A stretch of DNA of 64,000 nt from Micromonospora sp. NBC_01740 (GCF_035920365.1 NZ_CP109150.1:3348001-3412000), one strand, 5' to 3'; shown: positions 29,754 to 38,996, numbered from the stretch's first letter. Program-made: numbers and translations. The notes: generated from the sequence alone by a model not told the origin.

Positions 29754-30719
29754 ATCCCTCGGGGCGCCAGCCGGCGGCCGTCAGGGCGCGGCGGAGGGAG
29801 TCGGCCACCTCGGTGGGGCGGGCGCGGATCAGCCACGCCGGGAAGCGGAGGACGCGGTCCCCCGAGGTCCAGACGTCGTTCTGGCGCCGCATGTCGGCCG
29901 CCCAGTGCCGGACGTCCATGTGGTGCGCGCCGTCGATCTCGACGTGCAACCCCCACTCCCGCCAGTACGCGTCGAGCCACCGCGTCCGCCCGGAGGCGTC
30001 GGCGCGCCGTTGCTGGAGGTGAGGCGCGGGCAGGCCGTGGCGGCGGCAGAGCCGGACGAAGTCGATCTCCGAGAGCGCCTCCGCGCCACCGGCGATGTCG
30101 GCCACGGTCTGCCGGATCAACCCCCGCCGACGGGCCCGGGGCAGCGCGTCCAGCACCGCCGACAACTCCGCCGGCGTGACCCGTCGCTGCTGACAGCCGG
30201 CCGCCAGCGCCGCCTGCGCCTGGTCGACGGTGCGGGCCCAGCCGGCCGCGTCCACCAGTGCCCGGGCCGTGGTGGTCCGCGGCGGTCGGGCGCGCTGGAG
30301 ATGCGCCGGTGGCAGCACCGACGCGCGGTGCACGACGACCGCCGGCATGTCGATCGGCAGCCGGCCCAGCACGGTGCGCCCCGCCCGCCGGTGCGCCGGC
30401 ACGAGCACGTGCAGCGGCTCGCGCCGCAGTCCTCGTACGCCCGCCTCGGCGGCAGCCGTCGGACCGGCCAGGACAGCACCGGGCCCGCGGCGAGCACGGC
30501 GACCCACAGTTGCTGGTCCCGGGTCAGCCGGCCGTTGCCCATCAGCACGACACCCCGGCAGATCGCACGCCACCGTCCGGAGCGCACGCGTCCGCGTACG
30601 GTGCCCTCGGTCAGCGAACGGGTCGCCTGGGCGGTGGTGACGACGCCGGCCTGCTCGAACGCCAGCCAGTCGAGCGCGTCGGCCTCGTCGGCCGGAAGGT
30701 CGGGGTACACCCGTCCCAC
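29752..30719 (-). pseudogene. DUF559/AbiEi-antitoxin-like gene broken by a one-base frameshift
   Basis: The N-terminal half (ALDWLAFEQAGVVTTAQA, a winged-helix AbiEi-like start) is in one frame up to about 30480. The rest is in another: AVLAGPTAAAEAGVRGL through RTRWLDAYWREWGLHVEIDGAHHMD, the DUF559/VSR-like nuclease-fold domain. Adding one G in the run at about 30479-30482 (GGGCCCGGTGCT) restores a continuous protein of about 320 residues with a perfect join (AAGPGAVLAGP). It is either a real inactivating deletion or a sequencing error in a G/C run. The start, a GTG near 30719, is approximate. Confidence 0.75.
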
Positions 30720-30801
30720 CCTCGCCGCCGGCTGCGCCTCCCGCCGCCCCGCGCGGAGATCCCGGGCGGTAACCGCTCGCGATTCGGGGCATTCCCTCCT
30801 C

Positions 30802-31326
30802 GTGGAGTTGCTGACGGTGGGGCATGGGGCGGCAGACCGGGAGCGGCTGGGCGAGTTGCTGGCCGGCGCCGGGGTCGCGCTCGTCGTGGACGTGCGGCGG
30901 TTTCCGGCCAGCCGGACCAACCCTGACGTACGCCGGGAGGAACTGGCCCGCTGGCTGCCGGCGGCCGGCGTGGACTACCGCTGGGAACAGCGCCTCGGCG
31001 GCCGGCGGCACACCCCGGCCGGCACCGACGAGCCGGACACCTGGTGGACCGTCGCCGCCTTCCGGGCGTACGCGGCGTACACCCGTACCGCCGACTTCCG
31101 GGCGGCGCTGGAGACGGTGCTGGCGGACGCGGCGGCCCGGACCACGGCGGTGATGTGCAGCGAGAGCGTCTGGTGGCGCTGCCACCGGCGGCTGATCGCC
31201 GACGTCGCCGTGCTGGGGCGCGGCGTGCCGGTGTCCCACCTGATGCCGGACGGCCGGCTCACCCCGCACCGCCCCGCCGAGGGCGCCCGCCGGCTGCCCG
31301 ACGGCGACCTCGTCTGGGACGCCTGA
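30802..31326 (+). CDS. DUF488 domain-containing protein
   Basis: 174 residues. It opens LLTVGHGAADRERL with the family's T(V/I)GHG motif. LVVDVRRFPASRTNPD follows, then the C-terminal VMCSESVWWRCHRRLIAD with the conserved Cys-x-Glu and Cys-His-Arg elements. The family is widespread and its reaction is not established. The GTG at 30802 is chosen because it immediately precedes the domain; no strong ribosome site is visible. Divergent from the frameshifted DUF559 gene. Confidence 0.85.
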   Translation: MELLTVGHGAADRERLGELLAGAGVALVVDVRRFPASRTNPDVRREELARWLPAAGVDYRWEQRLGGRRHTPAGTDEPDTWWTVAAFRAYAAYTRTADFRAALETVLADAAARTTAVMCSESVWWRCHRRLIADVAVLGRGVPVSHLMPDGRLTPHRPAEGARRLPDGDLVWDA

Positions 31327-31390
31327 AAAGCTCCCCGCCGGACCCACCCGCGCGGCCACCGCCGGGCGTGCTCCGTGTCAGGAGGTGGGC

Positions 31391-31909
31391 GTGGACCCTG
31401 AGGAGTCGTTCCGGGCGTACGTGTCCGGGCGGATCGCGGCGCTGTCCCGGGCGGCGTGGCTGCTGACCGGTGACCAGCACCAGGCCGAGGATCTCGTGCA
31501 GCTCACGTTGGTCCGGGTAGCTCGGCACTGGGAGCGGGTGAGCGCGGCCGGCGACCCCGAGCCGTACGTCCGGCGGACCATGTACACCCAGCACGTCTCG
31601 CTCTGGCGGCGTCGCTGGCGGGACGTGGACCTGCGCGCGGACCCGCCGGAGCAGGCGATGCCCGACGGGACCGCCAGCGTCGCCCGCGCGATGGTGGTCC
31701 GTGCCGCACTGGGCCGGCTCGCCCCACGCCAACGGGCCGTGCTGGTGCTGCGCTTCTTCGAGGACCTCACCGAGGCGGAGACCGCTGACGCACTCGGCTG
31801 CTCGGTCTCGACCGTCAAGAGCCAGACGCGGGACGCCCTGGCGCGGCTGCGGGCACACGCCCCCGAACTGGCCGACCTGGTCGGCGTCACCACCCGGGAG
31901 GACCGATGA
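31391..31909 (+). CDS. ECF sigma factor, SigE family
   Basis: 172 residues. Region 2 reads LLTGDQHQAEDLVQLTLVRVARHW and region 4 LAPRQRAVLVLRFFEDLTEAETADALG, then the recognition helix CSVSTVKSQTRDALARL. This is the short SigE-type ECF class common in actinomycetes. The GTG at 31391 is favoured by AGGAGG five bases upstream. Its stop overlaps the ATG of the next gene (ATGA), so that gene is the likely cognate regulator. Confidence 0.9.
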   Translation: MDPEESFRAYVSGRIAALSRAAWLLTGDQHQAEDLVQLTLVRVARHWERVSAAGDPEPYVRRTMYTQHVSLWRRRWRDVDLRADPPEQAMPDGTASVARAMVVRAALGRLAPRQRAVLVLRFFEDLTEAETADALGCSVSTVKSQTRDALARLRAHAPELADLVGVTTREDR

Positions 31910-33348
31910 GCGAGGAGTTGCGTATCGCGCTGCGTGAGCTGGGCGAGCGGATGCCGCCGGCCCGGCTGCCCGGCGACCCGTGGGCCACCGGGCGGCGGCA
32001 GCGGCGGCGGGCCCGCTGGCGTACCGCGGGGGCGGCGCTGGTGGCGGTGCTGGCCTGCGCGCTCGGCGTGCCGGCCGGGCTCACGGCCCCGGGCCCGTGG
32101 GCGACGCCGGCGGCGGCCCCGGACGGCGTGCCGGAGCGGATCGGCCTGCCGTACATGTGGCAGGCCACCGTGCAGCAGGACCCGCCCGGGCCGGCCTCGC
32201 TGCTGTTCAGCGGCGGCGGCCTCGGCCTGCGCGGTGTCGACGGCCTCGACCACGAGGGCAAGGTCGCGGTCCTCGGCCGCGACGGCCGGTACCGGATGTT
32301 GCTCTACGGCGGCCGGGAGAGTGTCGCGGGGGAGGAGGTGCTGCTCTCCCCGGACGGCCGGTACGTCGCCGACGATTCCAACGACGGCTGGGTGGGCGTC
32401 ACCGACCTCACCGACGGCAGCCGCCGGGTCTTCACCGGCTGGGCCGGCGGCACCTGCTGCGGAACACCGGTGGCCTGGGCGCCCGACGGCAGCGCACTGC
32501 TCGTCCTGCACCACTCGGCGGAACCCGTGGACCACGACGCCGAGGACGACCGCCGGCCCAGCCGGCTGGTGCTGCTGGAGCTGGCCAGCGGCGCGACCAG
32601 GGAACTCGGGCCGGGGCTCGGCGACCGGTGGAGCGTGCGGACCGGCTCGCTGGCCGCCTTCTCCCCGGACGGTTCACGGATCGTGGTCAGCGCGGGCGAG
32701 GAACTGGTCATGCTCGACCGCGAAGGGGAGTCGTCCTGGTCCAGGCGGCTGGGGCCGGAACGCCGGCTCGCCGGGATCGGCGCGTTCACCCCCGACGGCT
32801 CAGCCGTCGCCGTGCTCCACCTGGACGGCTGCCTGACCCGGTGCGACGCGGACCAGCGGGCCGCCCGCACCTGGCGTGTCGAGTACGTCGACGCCGCCAC
32901 CGGACGCGACGGCGCGGGCCCCGCGCTCCCGCCGGTACGCGGGCAGGCACTGCGAGCGCTCGGCTGGCGCGGTGGGACCGAACTGGTGGCGTTGCGCTAC
33001 GAGCCGGAGCCGGGCACCAGCACGACCGACCTCCCGGACTGGAACGACACCGGCTACTGGGAGACGGGGCACGTCCAACTGGTGGCCCTGCGCCCCGACG
33101 GTCACGTCGAGACGCTGCTCGACCCGCCCGGTCAGGTGTGGGCGATGGACGTGGCGCGGGACCTGCTGGTGGCCGGCCGCTTCGGCGCTCCGGCGACCGA
33201 CCCTCGCCCGTTCCCGGCCCGGCCGGTCATCCTGTTCGTGGCCGTGCCGCCGGCCCTGCTCGTCGCCGCCGTGCTGGGGGCGGTGCTGCTCTGGCGGCGG
33301 CGCCGACGATGGCTGCGGACGATCCGCCCCGCCCCGCCGGGCCGCTGA
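31906..33348 (+). CDS. Membrane beta-propeller protein, probable anti-sigma partner
   Basis: 480 residues. A short cytoplasmic N-terminus (ELRIALRELGERMPP, typical of partners of SigE-type sigma factors) precedes a membrane helix at about 42-62. Repeated SPDGRYVA / APDGSALLV / SPDGSRIVV / TPDGSAVAV motifs follow, indicating a WD40/TolB-like propeller outside the membrane, and a second membrane helix sits near 440-462 with a basic tail. There is no zinc-finger anti-sigma motif. The coupling to the sigma gene supports a regulatory role, but direct anti-sigma activity is inference. Confidence 0.75.
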   Translation: MSEELRIALRELGERMPPARLPGDPWATGRRQRRRARWRTAGAALVAVLACALGVPAGLTAPGPWATPAAAPDGVPERIGLPYMWQATVQQDPPGPASLLFSGGGLGLRGVDGLDHEGKVAVLGRDGRYRMLLYGGRESVAGEEVLLSPDGRYVADDSNDGWVGVTDLTDGSRRVFTGWAGGTCCGTPVAWAPDGSALLVLHHSAEPVDHDAEDDRRPSRLVLLELASGATRELGPGLGDRWSVRTGSLAAFSPDGSRIVVSAGEELVMLDREGESSWSRRLGPERRLAGIGAFTPDGSAVAVLHLDGCLTRCDADQRAARTWRVEYVDAATGRDGAGPALPPVRGQALRALGWRGGTELVALRYEPEPGTSTTDLPDWNDTGYWETGHVQLVALRPDGHVETLLDPPGQVWAMDVARDLLVAGRFGAPATDPRPFPARPVILFVAVPPALLVAAVLGAVLLWRRRRRWLRTIRPAPPGR

Positions 33349-33368
33349 CGAGGCTCGACCCGGTCGGC

Positions 33369-33875
33369 TCAGTCGGCCAGGTCGTCGGCGAGCAGGTCCA
33401 TCAGCAGCCCGTCGTGCCAGCGCCCGTCCTCGCCGCGTTCGTAGCGGCGCAGCACCCCGACGGGACGGAAGCCGACCTTCGCGTACGCCCGGACGGCCGC
33501 CGTGTTCGCCGCCGCCGGGTCGATGGTGAACCGGTGGTGGCCGTGCTCGTCGATCAGGTGCCGGACCAGGGTGCGGATCGCGTCTCCGCCGAGCCCCGCG
33601 CCGCGTACCGCCGGGTCGAGGAAGACGTCCATGCTGGCGTGCCGGTAGTCGGGGTCGTCCTCGGCGTACCACTGGATCGCGCCGACCACCCGGCCGTCGT
33701 GTTCGATCGCGTACACCGTCAGGGCCTCGTCTGCGAGGTCGGCCCGGACGGCGGCGACCAGGTCGTCGCCGCCGCGCCACCAGCGCCGGACCTCCGGGGT
33801 GGCCCGGATCGCGGCGAGCGCCGGCACGTCCCCGGCGCCCGCCGGCCGCAGGGTCACCGCCCGGCCCTGCAGCAT
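33369..33875 (-). CDS. GNAT acetyltransferase, AAC(6')-like
   Basis: 168 residues. It opens VTLRPAGAGDVPALAAIRATPEVRRWW, typical of the aminoglycoside 6'-N-acetyltransferase/siderophore acetylase branch. The acetyl-CoA loop is RGAGLGGDAIRTL, followed by ANTAAVRAYAKVGFRPVG. A drug-resistance role cannot be concluded from sequence. It begins 5 nt after the stop of the bsaP-like gene, so it may be the last gene of the bioB transcript. Confidence 0.85.
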   Translation of the reverse strand: MLQGRAVTLRPAGAGDVPALAAIRATPEVRRWWRGGDDLVAAVRADLADEALTVYAIEHDGRVVGAIQWYAEDDPDYRHASMDVFLDPAVRGAGLGGDAIRTLVRHLIDEHGHHRFTIDPAAANTAAVRAYAKVGFRPVGVLRRYERGEDGRWHDGLLMDLLADDLAD

Positions 33876-33880
33876 CGCCC

Positions 33881-34114
33881 TCAGCCCCGGATCTCGCCGT
33901 GCTCGACGCAGACGGCCGCCCAGCCGACCGGCAGCACCTGCACCTTCATCCGCCGGCGGCAGTGCGCGCAGAAGCGCGGCGGCTCCAGCACCCGGGCCGC
34001 CGCGCACCCGTCGTGCGACCCGGCCGCCACGGCCTCGCCGCAGCGGTCGCACCAGGCGGCCGACGCCCTGTCGGCCGCCGGCACCGCGTCGCTCGTCGTC
34101 ACCGGGGCGCTCAC
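33881..34114 (-). CDS. bsaP: Biotin synthase auxiliary protein BsaP-like
   Basis: 77 residues with a zinc/iron-ribbon layout: WCDRCGE, a central [11 protein letters not shown] and a final VCVEHGE. Actinobacterial BsaP proteins have this size and cysteine pattern and sit beside bioB, where they help biotin synthase act, probably through Fe-S cluster supply. Here the GTG start overlaps the bioB stop (GTGA), so the two are translationally coupled. The name rests on context plus cysteine pattern. Confidence 0.75.
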   Translation of the reverse strand: MSAPVTTSDAVPAADRASAAWCDRCGEAVAAGSHDGCAAARVLEPPRFCAHCRRRMKVQVLPVGWAAVCVEHGEIRG

Positions 34115-35106
34115 AGCGTCGCGGAGAGCGCCTTGACCGGCATCTTCAGGTCGTCGAGCAGGTCCAGGTCGGCCGTCGCCGGCCGGCCCAGCGTGGTCAG
34201 GTAGTTGCCGACGATCACCGCGTTGATGCCGCCCAGCAGGCCGTCGCGGGTGCCCAGGTCACCGAGGGTGATCTCCCGGCCGCCCGCGTACCGCAGGATG
34301 GTGCGCGGCATGGCCAGCCGGAAGGCGGCGATGGCGCGCAGCGCGTCCTTGCCCTCCACCACCGGCCGGTCGCCCAGCGGGGTGCCGGGGCGGGGGTTGA
34401 GGAAGTTCAGCGGGACCTCGTGCGGGTCCAGCTCGGCGAGCTGCGCGGCGAACTCGGCCCGCTGCTCCACCGTCTCGCCGAGGCCGAGGATGCCGCCGCA
34501 GCAGACCTCCATGCCGGACTCGCGGACCATCCGCAGGGTCTCCCAGCGCTCCTCCCAGGAGTGCGTGGTGACCACGTTGGGGAAGTAGGAGCGGCAGGTC
34601 TCCAGGTTGTGGTTGTAGCGGTGCACGCCCATGTCGACCAGCTCGTCGACCTGCTCCTTGCTGAGCATGCCCAGCGACGCGGCCACCTGGATGTCGACCT
34701 CGGCCTTGATCGCGGCGACGCCCTCGCGCATCTGCTTCATCAGCCGGGCGTCCGGGCCGCGCACCGCCGCCACGATGCAGAACTCCGTCGCCCCGGTCGC
34801 CGCGGTCTGCTTCGCCGCCTCGACCAGCGAGGGAATGTCCAGCCAGACCGACCGGACCGGGGAGGTGAACAGGCCCGACTGCGAGCAGAAGTGGCAGTCC
34901 TCCGGGCACCCGCCGGTCTTCAGCGAGACGATCCCCTCGACCTCCACCTCGGGCCCGCACCACCGCATCCGCACCTCGTGGGCGAGCTGGAGGGCGGCGG
35001 GCAGCTGCTCGTCGGGCAGGTTCAGCACGGCGAGGACGCCGGCCTCGTCGAGACCGACGCCGTTCTCCAGCACCTGGGTTCGGGCCTGGTCGAGGATCTC
35101 TGGCAT
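34111..35106 (-). CDS. bioB: Biotin synthase
   Basis: 331 residues, radical-SAM enzyme. The 4Fe-4S motif is [12 protein letters not shown] (CxxxCxxC). The second cluster's ligands fall in [10 protein letters not shown], and [15 protein letters not shown] and [11 protein letters not shown] are conserved active-site segments. It inserts sulfur into dethiobiotin, the last step of biotin synthesis. The ATG at 35106 lacks a strong ribosome site, but TAGGGT lies a few bases upstream, so a leaderless transcript is possible. Divergent from bioF across about 150 bp; I see no clear BioQ or BirA operator there. Confidence 0.97.
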   Translation of the reverse strand: MPEILDQARTQVLENGVGLDEAGVLAVLNLPDEQLPAALQLAHEVRMRWCGPEVEVEGIVSLKTGGCPEDCHFCSQSGLFTSPVRSVWLDIPSLVEAAKQTAATGATEFCIVAAVRGPDARLMKQMREGVAAIKAEVDIQVAASLGMLSKEQVDELVDMGVHRYNHNLETCRSYFPNVVTTHSWEERWETLRMVRESGMEVCCGGILGLGETVEQRAEFAAQLAELDPHEVPLNFLNPRPGTPLGDRPVVEGKDALRAIAAFRLAMPRTILRYAGGREITLGDLGTRDGLLGGINAVIVGNYLTTLGRPATADLDLLDDLKMPVKALSATL

Positions 35107-35260
35107 GGCTCGTACCCTACAAGGCCACCTGGCCGGGAGAAACGGCCCGCGTGTCGGGCCGCCGGCGCAGGGGTGGACACGCCGGGCCCGGGGCCGTGGG
35201 TGGTAATTTCGCCCGGCGGAATCGGCCGACGACGGCCGGCCGGGCGGCGTGGGGGTGACG

Positions 35261-36457
35261 GTGGCGGACTGGCTGGCGGCGCTCGACCGCCGCGCCGAAC
35301 TACGCGCGAAGGCGGGGCTGACCCGCCGGCTGCGACCGCGGGCCGCCGGCGACGCCGTGGTCGACCTGGCCGGCAACGACTACCTCGGCCTGGCCACCCA
35401 CCCCCAGGTCACCGCCGCGGCGGCGCGGGCGCTGTCGGCGTACGGGCTGGGGGCCACCGGGTCGCGGCTGGTGCGCGGCTCCACCGACGCCCACCACGCG
35501 CTCGAGGACACCCTCGCCGACTGGCTCGGCGCCGAACGGGCCCTCGTCTTCTCCTCCGGCTACCTGGCGAACCTCGGGGCGGTCCGGGCGCTGGTGCGGC
35601 CCCGTACGCTGCTCGTCTCCGACGCCCACAACCACGCCTCCCTGATCGACGGCTGCCGGATCTCGGGCGCCGAGACGGTGGTGACCCCGCACGCCGACGT
35701 CGCGGCGGTGGCCGCCGCGCTCGCCGCCGCGCCCGGCCGGCCGGCGGTGGTCGTCACCGAGTCGGTCTTCTCCGTCGACGGCGACCTGGCCCCGCTGGCC
35801 CGGCTGCACGCCGTCGCCCGGGAGCACGGCGCGTTGCTGCTGGTCGACGACGCGCACGCCCTCGGGGTGACCGGCCCGGCGGGCGCCGGGGGCGTCGCCG
35901 CCGCCGGCCTCGCCGGCCAGCCCGACGTGGTCGTCACCGCCACCCTCTCCAAGGCCCTCGGCGGCGCGGGCGGGGTGGTCGCCGGGCCGGCGGAGTTCGT
36001 CCGGCACGTGATCGAGACCGGCCGGACCTTCATCTTCGACACCGCGCTGCCTCCGGCCGTGGCCGCGGGCGTGCACGCCGCCGTCGGGCTGGCCCGCGCC
36101 GGCGACGACCTGCGCGCGGAGCTGGCCGAGCGGGCCGCCCTGGTCGTACGCCGGCTGGGCGCCGCCGGGCTGGCGGTCTCCGCCCCCGACGGCGCGGTCG
36201 TCTCGGTCACCGCTCCCGGCCCTGAGGCGGCGAGCGCCTGGGCGGCCGACTGCCGCGACCGGGGAGTCGCCGTCGGCTGTTTCCGGCCCCCGTCCACGCC
36301 GGACAACCGGTCCCGGCTGCGGCTGACCATCGGCGCCGGCATCTCCCGAGCGGACTTCGAGCGGGCACTGGAGACCATCGTGGAGTGTGCACCCGTCAGC
36401 GCGAGGAGTGAGCTGGGGTTGCGAGCCCCGCAGTCGCGAACAAGGGTGACGCCGTGA
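35261..36457 (+). CDS. bioF: 8-amino-7-oxononanoate synthase
   Basis: 398 residues, PLP-dependent alpha-oxoamine synthase. [30 protein letters not shown] and [13 protein letters not shown] are conserved, and the PLP lysine is in [13 protein letters not shown]. It condenses pimeloyl thioester with alanine in biotin synthesis. The start is one of three closely spaced GTGs; 35261 is best spaced from GGGGG. The last about 20 residues ([12 protein letters not shown]...) are not part of the family: they are encoded by a 59-bp repeat that also supplies the stop codon. Confidence 0.93.
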   Translation: MADWLAALDRRAELRAKAGLTRRLRPRAAGDAVVDLAGNDYLGLATHPQVTAAAARALSAYGLGATGSRLVRGSTDAHHALEDTLADWLGAERALVFSSGYLANLGAVRALVRPRTLLVSDAHNHASLIDGCRISGAETVVTPHADVAAVAAALAAAPGRPAVVVTESVFSVDGDLAPLARLHAVAREHGALLLVDDAHALGVTGPAGAGGVAAAGLAGQPDVVVTATLSKALGGAGGVVAGPAEFVRHVIETGRTFIFDTALPPAVAAGVHAAVGLARAGDDLRAELAERAALVVRRLGAAGLAVSAPDGAVVSVTAPGPEAASAWAADCRDRGVAVGCFRPPSTPDNRSRLRLTIGAGISRADFERALETIVECAPVSARSELGLRAPQSRTRVTP

Positions 36458-36515
36458 GCGCGAGGAGTGAGCTGGGGTTGCGAGCCCCGCAGTCGCGAAC
36501 AAGGGTGACACCGTG
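36398..36515. repeat. 59-bp tandem direct repeat spanning the bioF end and bioD leader
   Basis: Two nearly identical copies (36398-36456 and 36457-36515), each beginning AGCGCGAGGAGTGAGCTGGG and ending in AAGGGTGAC(G/A)CCGTG. The first copy encodes the bioF C-terminal tail and stop. The second ends with a GTG that could serve bioD, preceded by AAGGG at ribosome-site spacing. The copies differ at about one base. Confidence 0.9.
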
Positions 36516-36530
36516 AGCCGGGGTGGGGAC

Positions 36531-37259
36531 ATGACCGGGCCGTGGCGCGGGCCGGTGCTGGTGACCGGCACCGACACCGACGTCGGCAAGACGGTGGTCA
36601 CCGCGGCGATCGCGGCCGCCGCGCAGGCGGCCGGCCTGCGGGTCGCGGTGGTCAAGCCCGCCCAGACGGGTACGGCCGGCGGCGAGCCGGGCGACGTCGA
36701 CGCGGTCAACCGGCTGGCCGCCCCGCTGACCGGCCGGACCCTGGCCAGCTTCCCCGACCCGCTCGCCCCGCTGGCGGCGGCCCGGGTCGCCCAGTTGGCG
36801 CCGCTGGAGCTGGACACCGCCGTCGACGCGGTCCGCGAGGAGGCCGACAAGCACGACCTGGTGCTCGTCGAGGGCGCGGGCGGCCTGCTCGTGCCGATGG
36901 GGCTGTGGCCGGAGGGGAAGCCCTGGACGGTGGCGGACCTGGCGGTGGCGCTGGGCTGCCCGGCCGTGGTGGTGACCCGGGCCGGCCTGGGCACCCTGAA
37001 CCACACCGCGTTGACGCTGGAGGCCCTGGAACGTCGGGGGGTGCCGGCGGGCGTGGTGGTCGGGGCCTGGCCGGCGGCGCCGGAGCTGGTGCACTGGGCC
37101 AACCTGACCGACCTGGTGCCGAGGCTGATGGGCGCCCTTCCGGCCGGGACCGGGGCGATGGATCCGGGGGTCTTCCGCCGGTCCGCGTCCGGCTGGCTCA
37201 CCCCCGCCCTGTACGGGGTGCTCGACGACTGGCGCGCGTGGGCCGAGGAGATCAGCTGA
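36531..37259 (+). CDS. bioD: Dethiobiotin synthetase
   Basis: 242 residues from the ATG used here. The P-loop is VTGTDTDVGKTVV, VVKPAQTGT binds substrate, and LVLVEGAGGLLVPM is the conserved magnesium/substrate strand. It closes the ureido ring of dethiobiotin using CO2 and ATP. A GTG six codons earlier (36513), provided by the 59-bp repeat, is an alternative start with AAGGG spacing. With bioF it forms a short operon diverging from bioB. Confidence 0.95.
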   Translation: MTGPWRGPVLVTGTDTDVGKTVVTAAIAAAAQAAGLRVAVVKPAQTGTAGGEPGDVDAVNRLAAPLTGRTLASFPDPLAPLAAARVAQLAPLELDTAVDAVREEADKHDLVLVEGAGGLLVPMGLWPEGKPWTVADLAVALGCPAVVVTRAGLGTLNHTALTLEALERRGVPAGVVVGAWPAAPELVHWANLTDLVPRLMGALPAGTGAMDPGVFRRSASGWLTPALYGVLDDWRAWAEEIS

Positions 37260-37263
37260 GCAC

Positions 37264-37276
37264 CTGACTTTCGTCG
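37264..37276 (+). promoter_or_regulatory. Operator-like motif upstream of the histidine kinase gene
   Basis: CTGACTTTCGTCG contains an interrupted palindrome of the form TGAC-TTTC-GTC(A/G). The same 13 bp occurs at 41466-41478 upstream of the ABC exporter genes. A TAGCCT -10 hexamer at 37301 lies 25 bp downstream, with the GTG start 7 nt beyond it, which fits a leaderless transcript. Confidence 0.6.
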
Positions 37277-37313
37277 GTGCCGGCGCAGGTCGGGCGTGGG
37301 TAGCCTGACCGCC

Positions 37314-38996
37314 GTGGGGAACTGGTGGTCCGTCCGGGTGGGCGGCGCGGTGCGGTCCCGGGAGGTCGTCCGGCGGCGGCTCGGCGACCTGCTCCTGTGG
37401 GCGACGACCGCTGCCCCGATCGCGTACGCGCTTGTCACCCCGCCGCACGCGGGGCCGGCCACCGCCCGGCTGGCCGGCGCGTTGCTGCTGCTCGCGGTGG
37501 CGGTCGCGGTGAGCCGGCGCTGGCCGGTGGTCGCCCTGGTCGGGGTGGTGCTCGGGTCGTTGCTGGACGGCAACTTCCTCTTCGCGATCCCGGTGTTCAG
37601 TTATCTGACCGGTCGCCGCAGCGCCACCGCCCGCCCGGCCGCCGTCGCCTTCGCCGCGCTCGCGGCCGGCGGCACCGCGCTCAACCTGGGGCTGCTCGGC
37701 ACCGGCGCGGCCACCTGGTTCCTGCTCGCCTCGGTGCTGCTCTTCGCCGGGGTGTTCCCGTGGCTCGTCGGGCGGTACCGGCGGCAGCAGGCCGCCCTGA
37801 CCGAGGCCGGCCGCCGGCACGCCGAGGCGCGGGAGCGCGAGCGGCGGGGCACCGCGGAGCGGGTCCGACTGCGGGAACGGGCCCGCATCGCCCAGGAGAT
37901 GCACGACTCGCTCGGGCACGACCTGAGTCTGATCGCCCTGCGCGCCGCCGCCCTGGAGGTCGCCGACGACCTCGCGCCCCGGCACCGGGCCGCCGCCGGG
38001 GAGCTGCGGGCCAGTGTCGCCGCCGCCACCGAGCGGCTGCACGGGATCATCGGGGTGCTCCGGGAGCCGGACGGGGCGGCGACCACCCGGCCGGCCGACG
38101 AGAGCGTCACCGAACTGGTCGACGGGGCCCGGGAGGCGGGCATGGCGGTGCGCCTGGACGGCGCGGACGCCCTGGCGCAGCTGCCGCCGATGGCCGCGCA
38201 CGCCGCGCACCGGGTGGTCCGCGAGGCGCTGACCAACGCCGCCCGGTACGCCCCCGGCGCGGCGGTCACCGTCGTCCTGCGCGGCGACGGCGACCGGGTC
38301 GAGGTGGCCGTCGTCAACGCGGCGCCACCGGCCGGGCCGCTGCCGGGCCCGCCGTCCACCGGTTCCGGCCTGCTCGCCCTCGCCGAGCGGGTCCGGCTCG
38401 CCGGCGGCGTCCTGACGACCGGTCACCAGGACGGTGGCGGCTTCGCCGTCCGTGCCCGCCTGCCGGCGGCGGCCCGGGCGGGCGCCGACGCCCTCCCGTC
38501 GGGTGGAGGCGACTCCGGCCCCGCCAGTGGCCGGTGGCCGGCGGGCGGCTGGTCGGCGGGCGAGGCGGACGAGGCGGACGGGCCGGGGTTTCCGGTCGCC
38601 CCAGGTGCGGGCGCCGACGCGTCCGACGGTGGGGCGCCGGGAGAGCGGCCGGGCGAGGCCGAGCGGCGGCTGCGCGACGCCCGCCGGCGGGTCCGGCTCA
38701 GCCTGCTGACGGCGCTCGGCGCCCCGGCGGGCCTCGCGCTGGTCCTCTCCCTCGTCTACTACCCGGTCGCCACCGCCGGTACGGTCCTCGACGACGGGGC
38801 CTTCGCGCGGATGCCCGTGGGCGCGCAGCGCGCCGAGCTGACCGGGCTGCCCCGACGGCAGTCGGCCCCGCCCGCCGGGACGGCGCGTCCCGGCTGCGAG
38901 CACTACACCGACGGCAACTTCCCCCTGGCCCAGCCGACGTGGCGGCTCTGCTTCGTCGAGGGCCGGCTGGTCAGCAAGGAGCGGATCGACGGATGA
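37314..38996 (+). CDS. NarL-type sensor histidine kinase with C-terminal membrane/extracytoplasmic tail
   Basis: 560 residues. Four or five membrane helices fill residues about 25-155. HisKA_3 follows with H197 in RIAQEMHDSLGHDLSL, then HATPase_c with the N-box REALTNAARYAPG and G-box STGSGLLALAERV. Unusually the protein continues for 170 residues: a Gly/Ala/Asp-rich linker, another membrane helix (LTALGAPAGLALVLSLVYYP, about 465-485) and a small domain with two cysteines (PGCEHYTDG, WRLCF). GTG 37296 is an alternative start six codons upstream. The stop overlaps the response regulator start (ATGA). Confidence 0.88.
   Translation: MGNWWSVRVGGAVRSREVVRRRLGDLLLWATTAAPIAYALVTPPHAGPATARLAGALLLLAVAVAVSRRWPVVALVGVVLGSLLDGNFLFAIPVFSYLTGRRSATARPAAVAFAALAAGGTALNLGLLGTGAATWFLLASVLLFAGVFPWLVGRYRRQQAALTEAGRRHAEARERERRGTAERVRLRERARIAQEMHDSLGHDLSLIALRAAALEVADDLAPRHRAAAGELRASVAAATERLHGIIGVLREPDGAATTRPADESVTELVDGAREAGMAVRLDGADALAQLPPMAAHAAHRVVREALTNAARYAPGAAVTVVLRGDGDRVEVAVVNAAPPAGPLPGPPSTGSGLLALAERVRLAGGVLTTGHQDGGGFAVRARLPAAARAGADALPSGGGDSGPASGRWPAGGWSAGEADEADGPGFPVAPGAGADASDGGAPGERPGEAERRLRDARRRVRLSLLTALGAPAGLALVLSLVYYPVATAGTVLDDGAFARMPVGAQRAELTGLPRRQSAPPAGTARPGCEHYTDGNFPLAQPTWRLCFVEGRLVSKERIDG

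Noticed and set aside
33369..33875. Aminoglycoside resistance gene
   Set aside because: The AAC(6')-like fold is shared with many housekeeping and siderophore acetyltransferases, and no other resistance gene is nearby.
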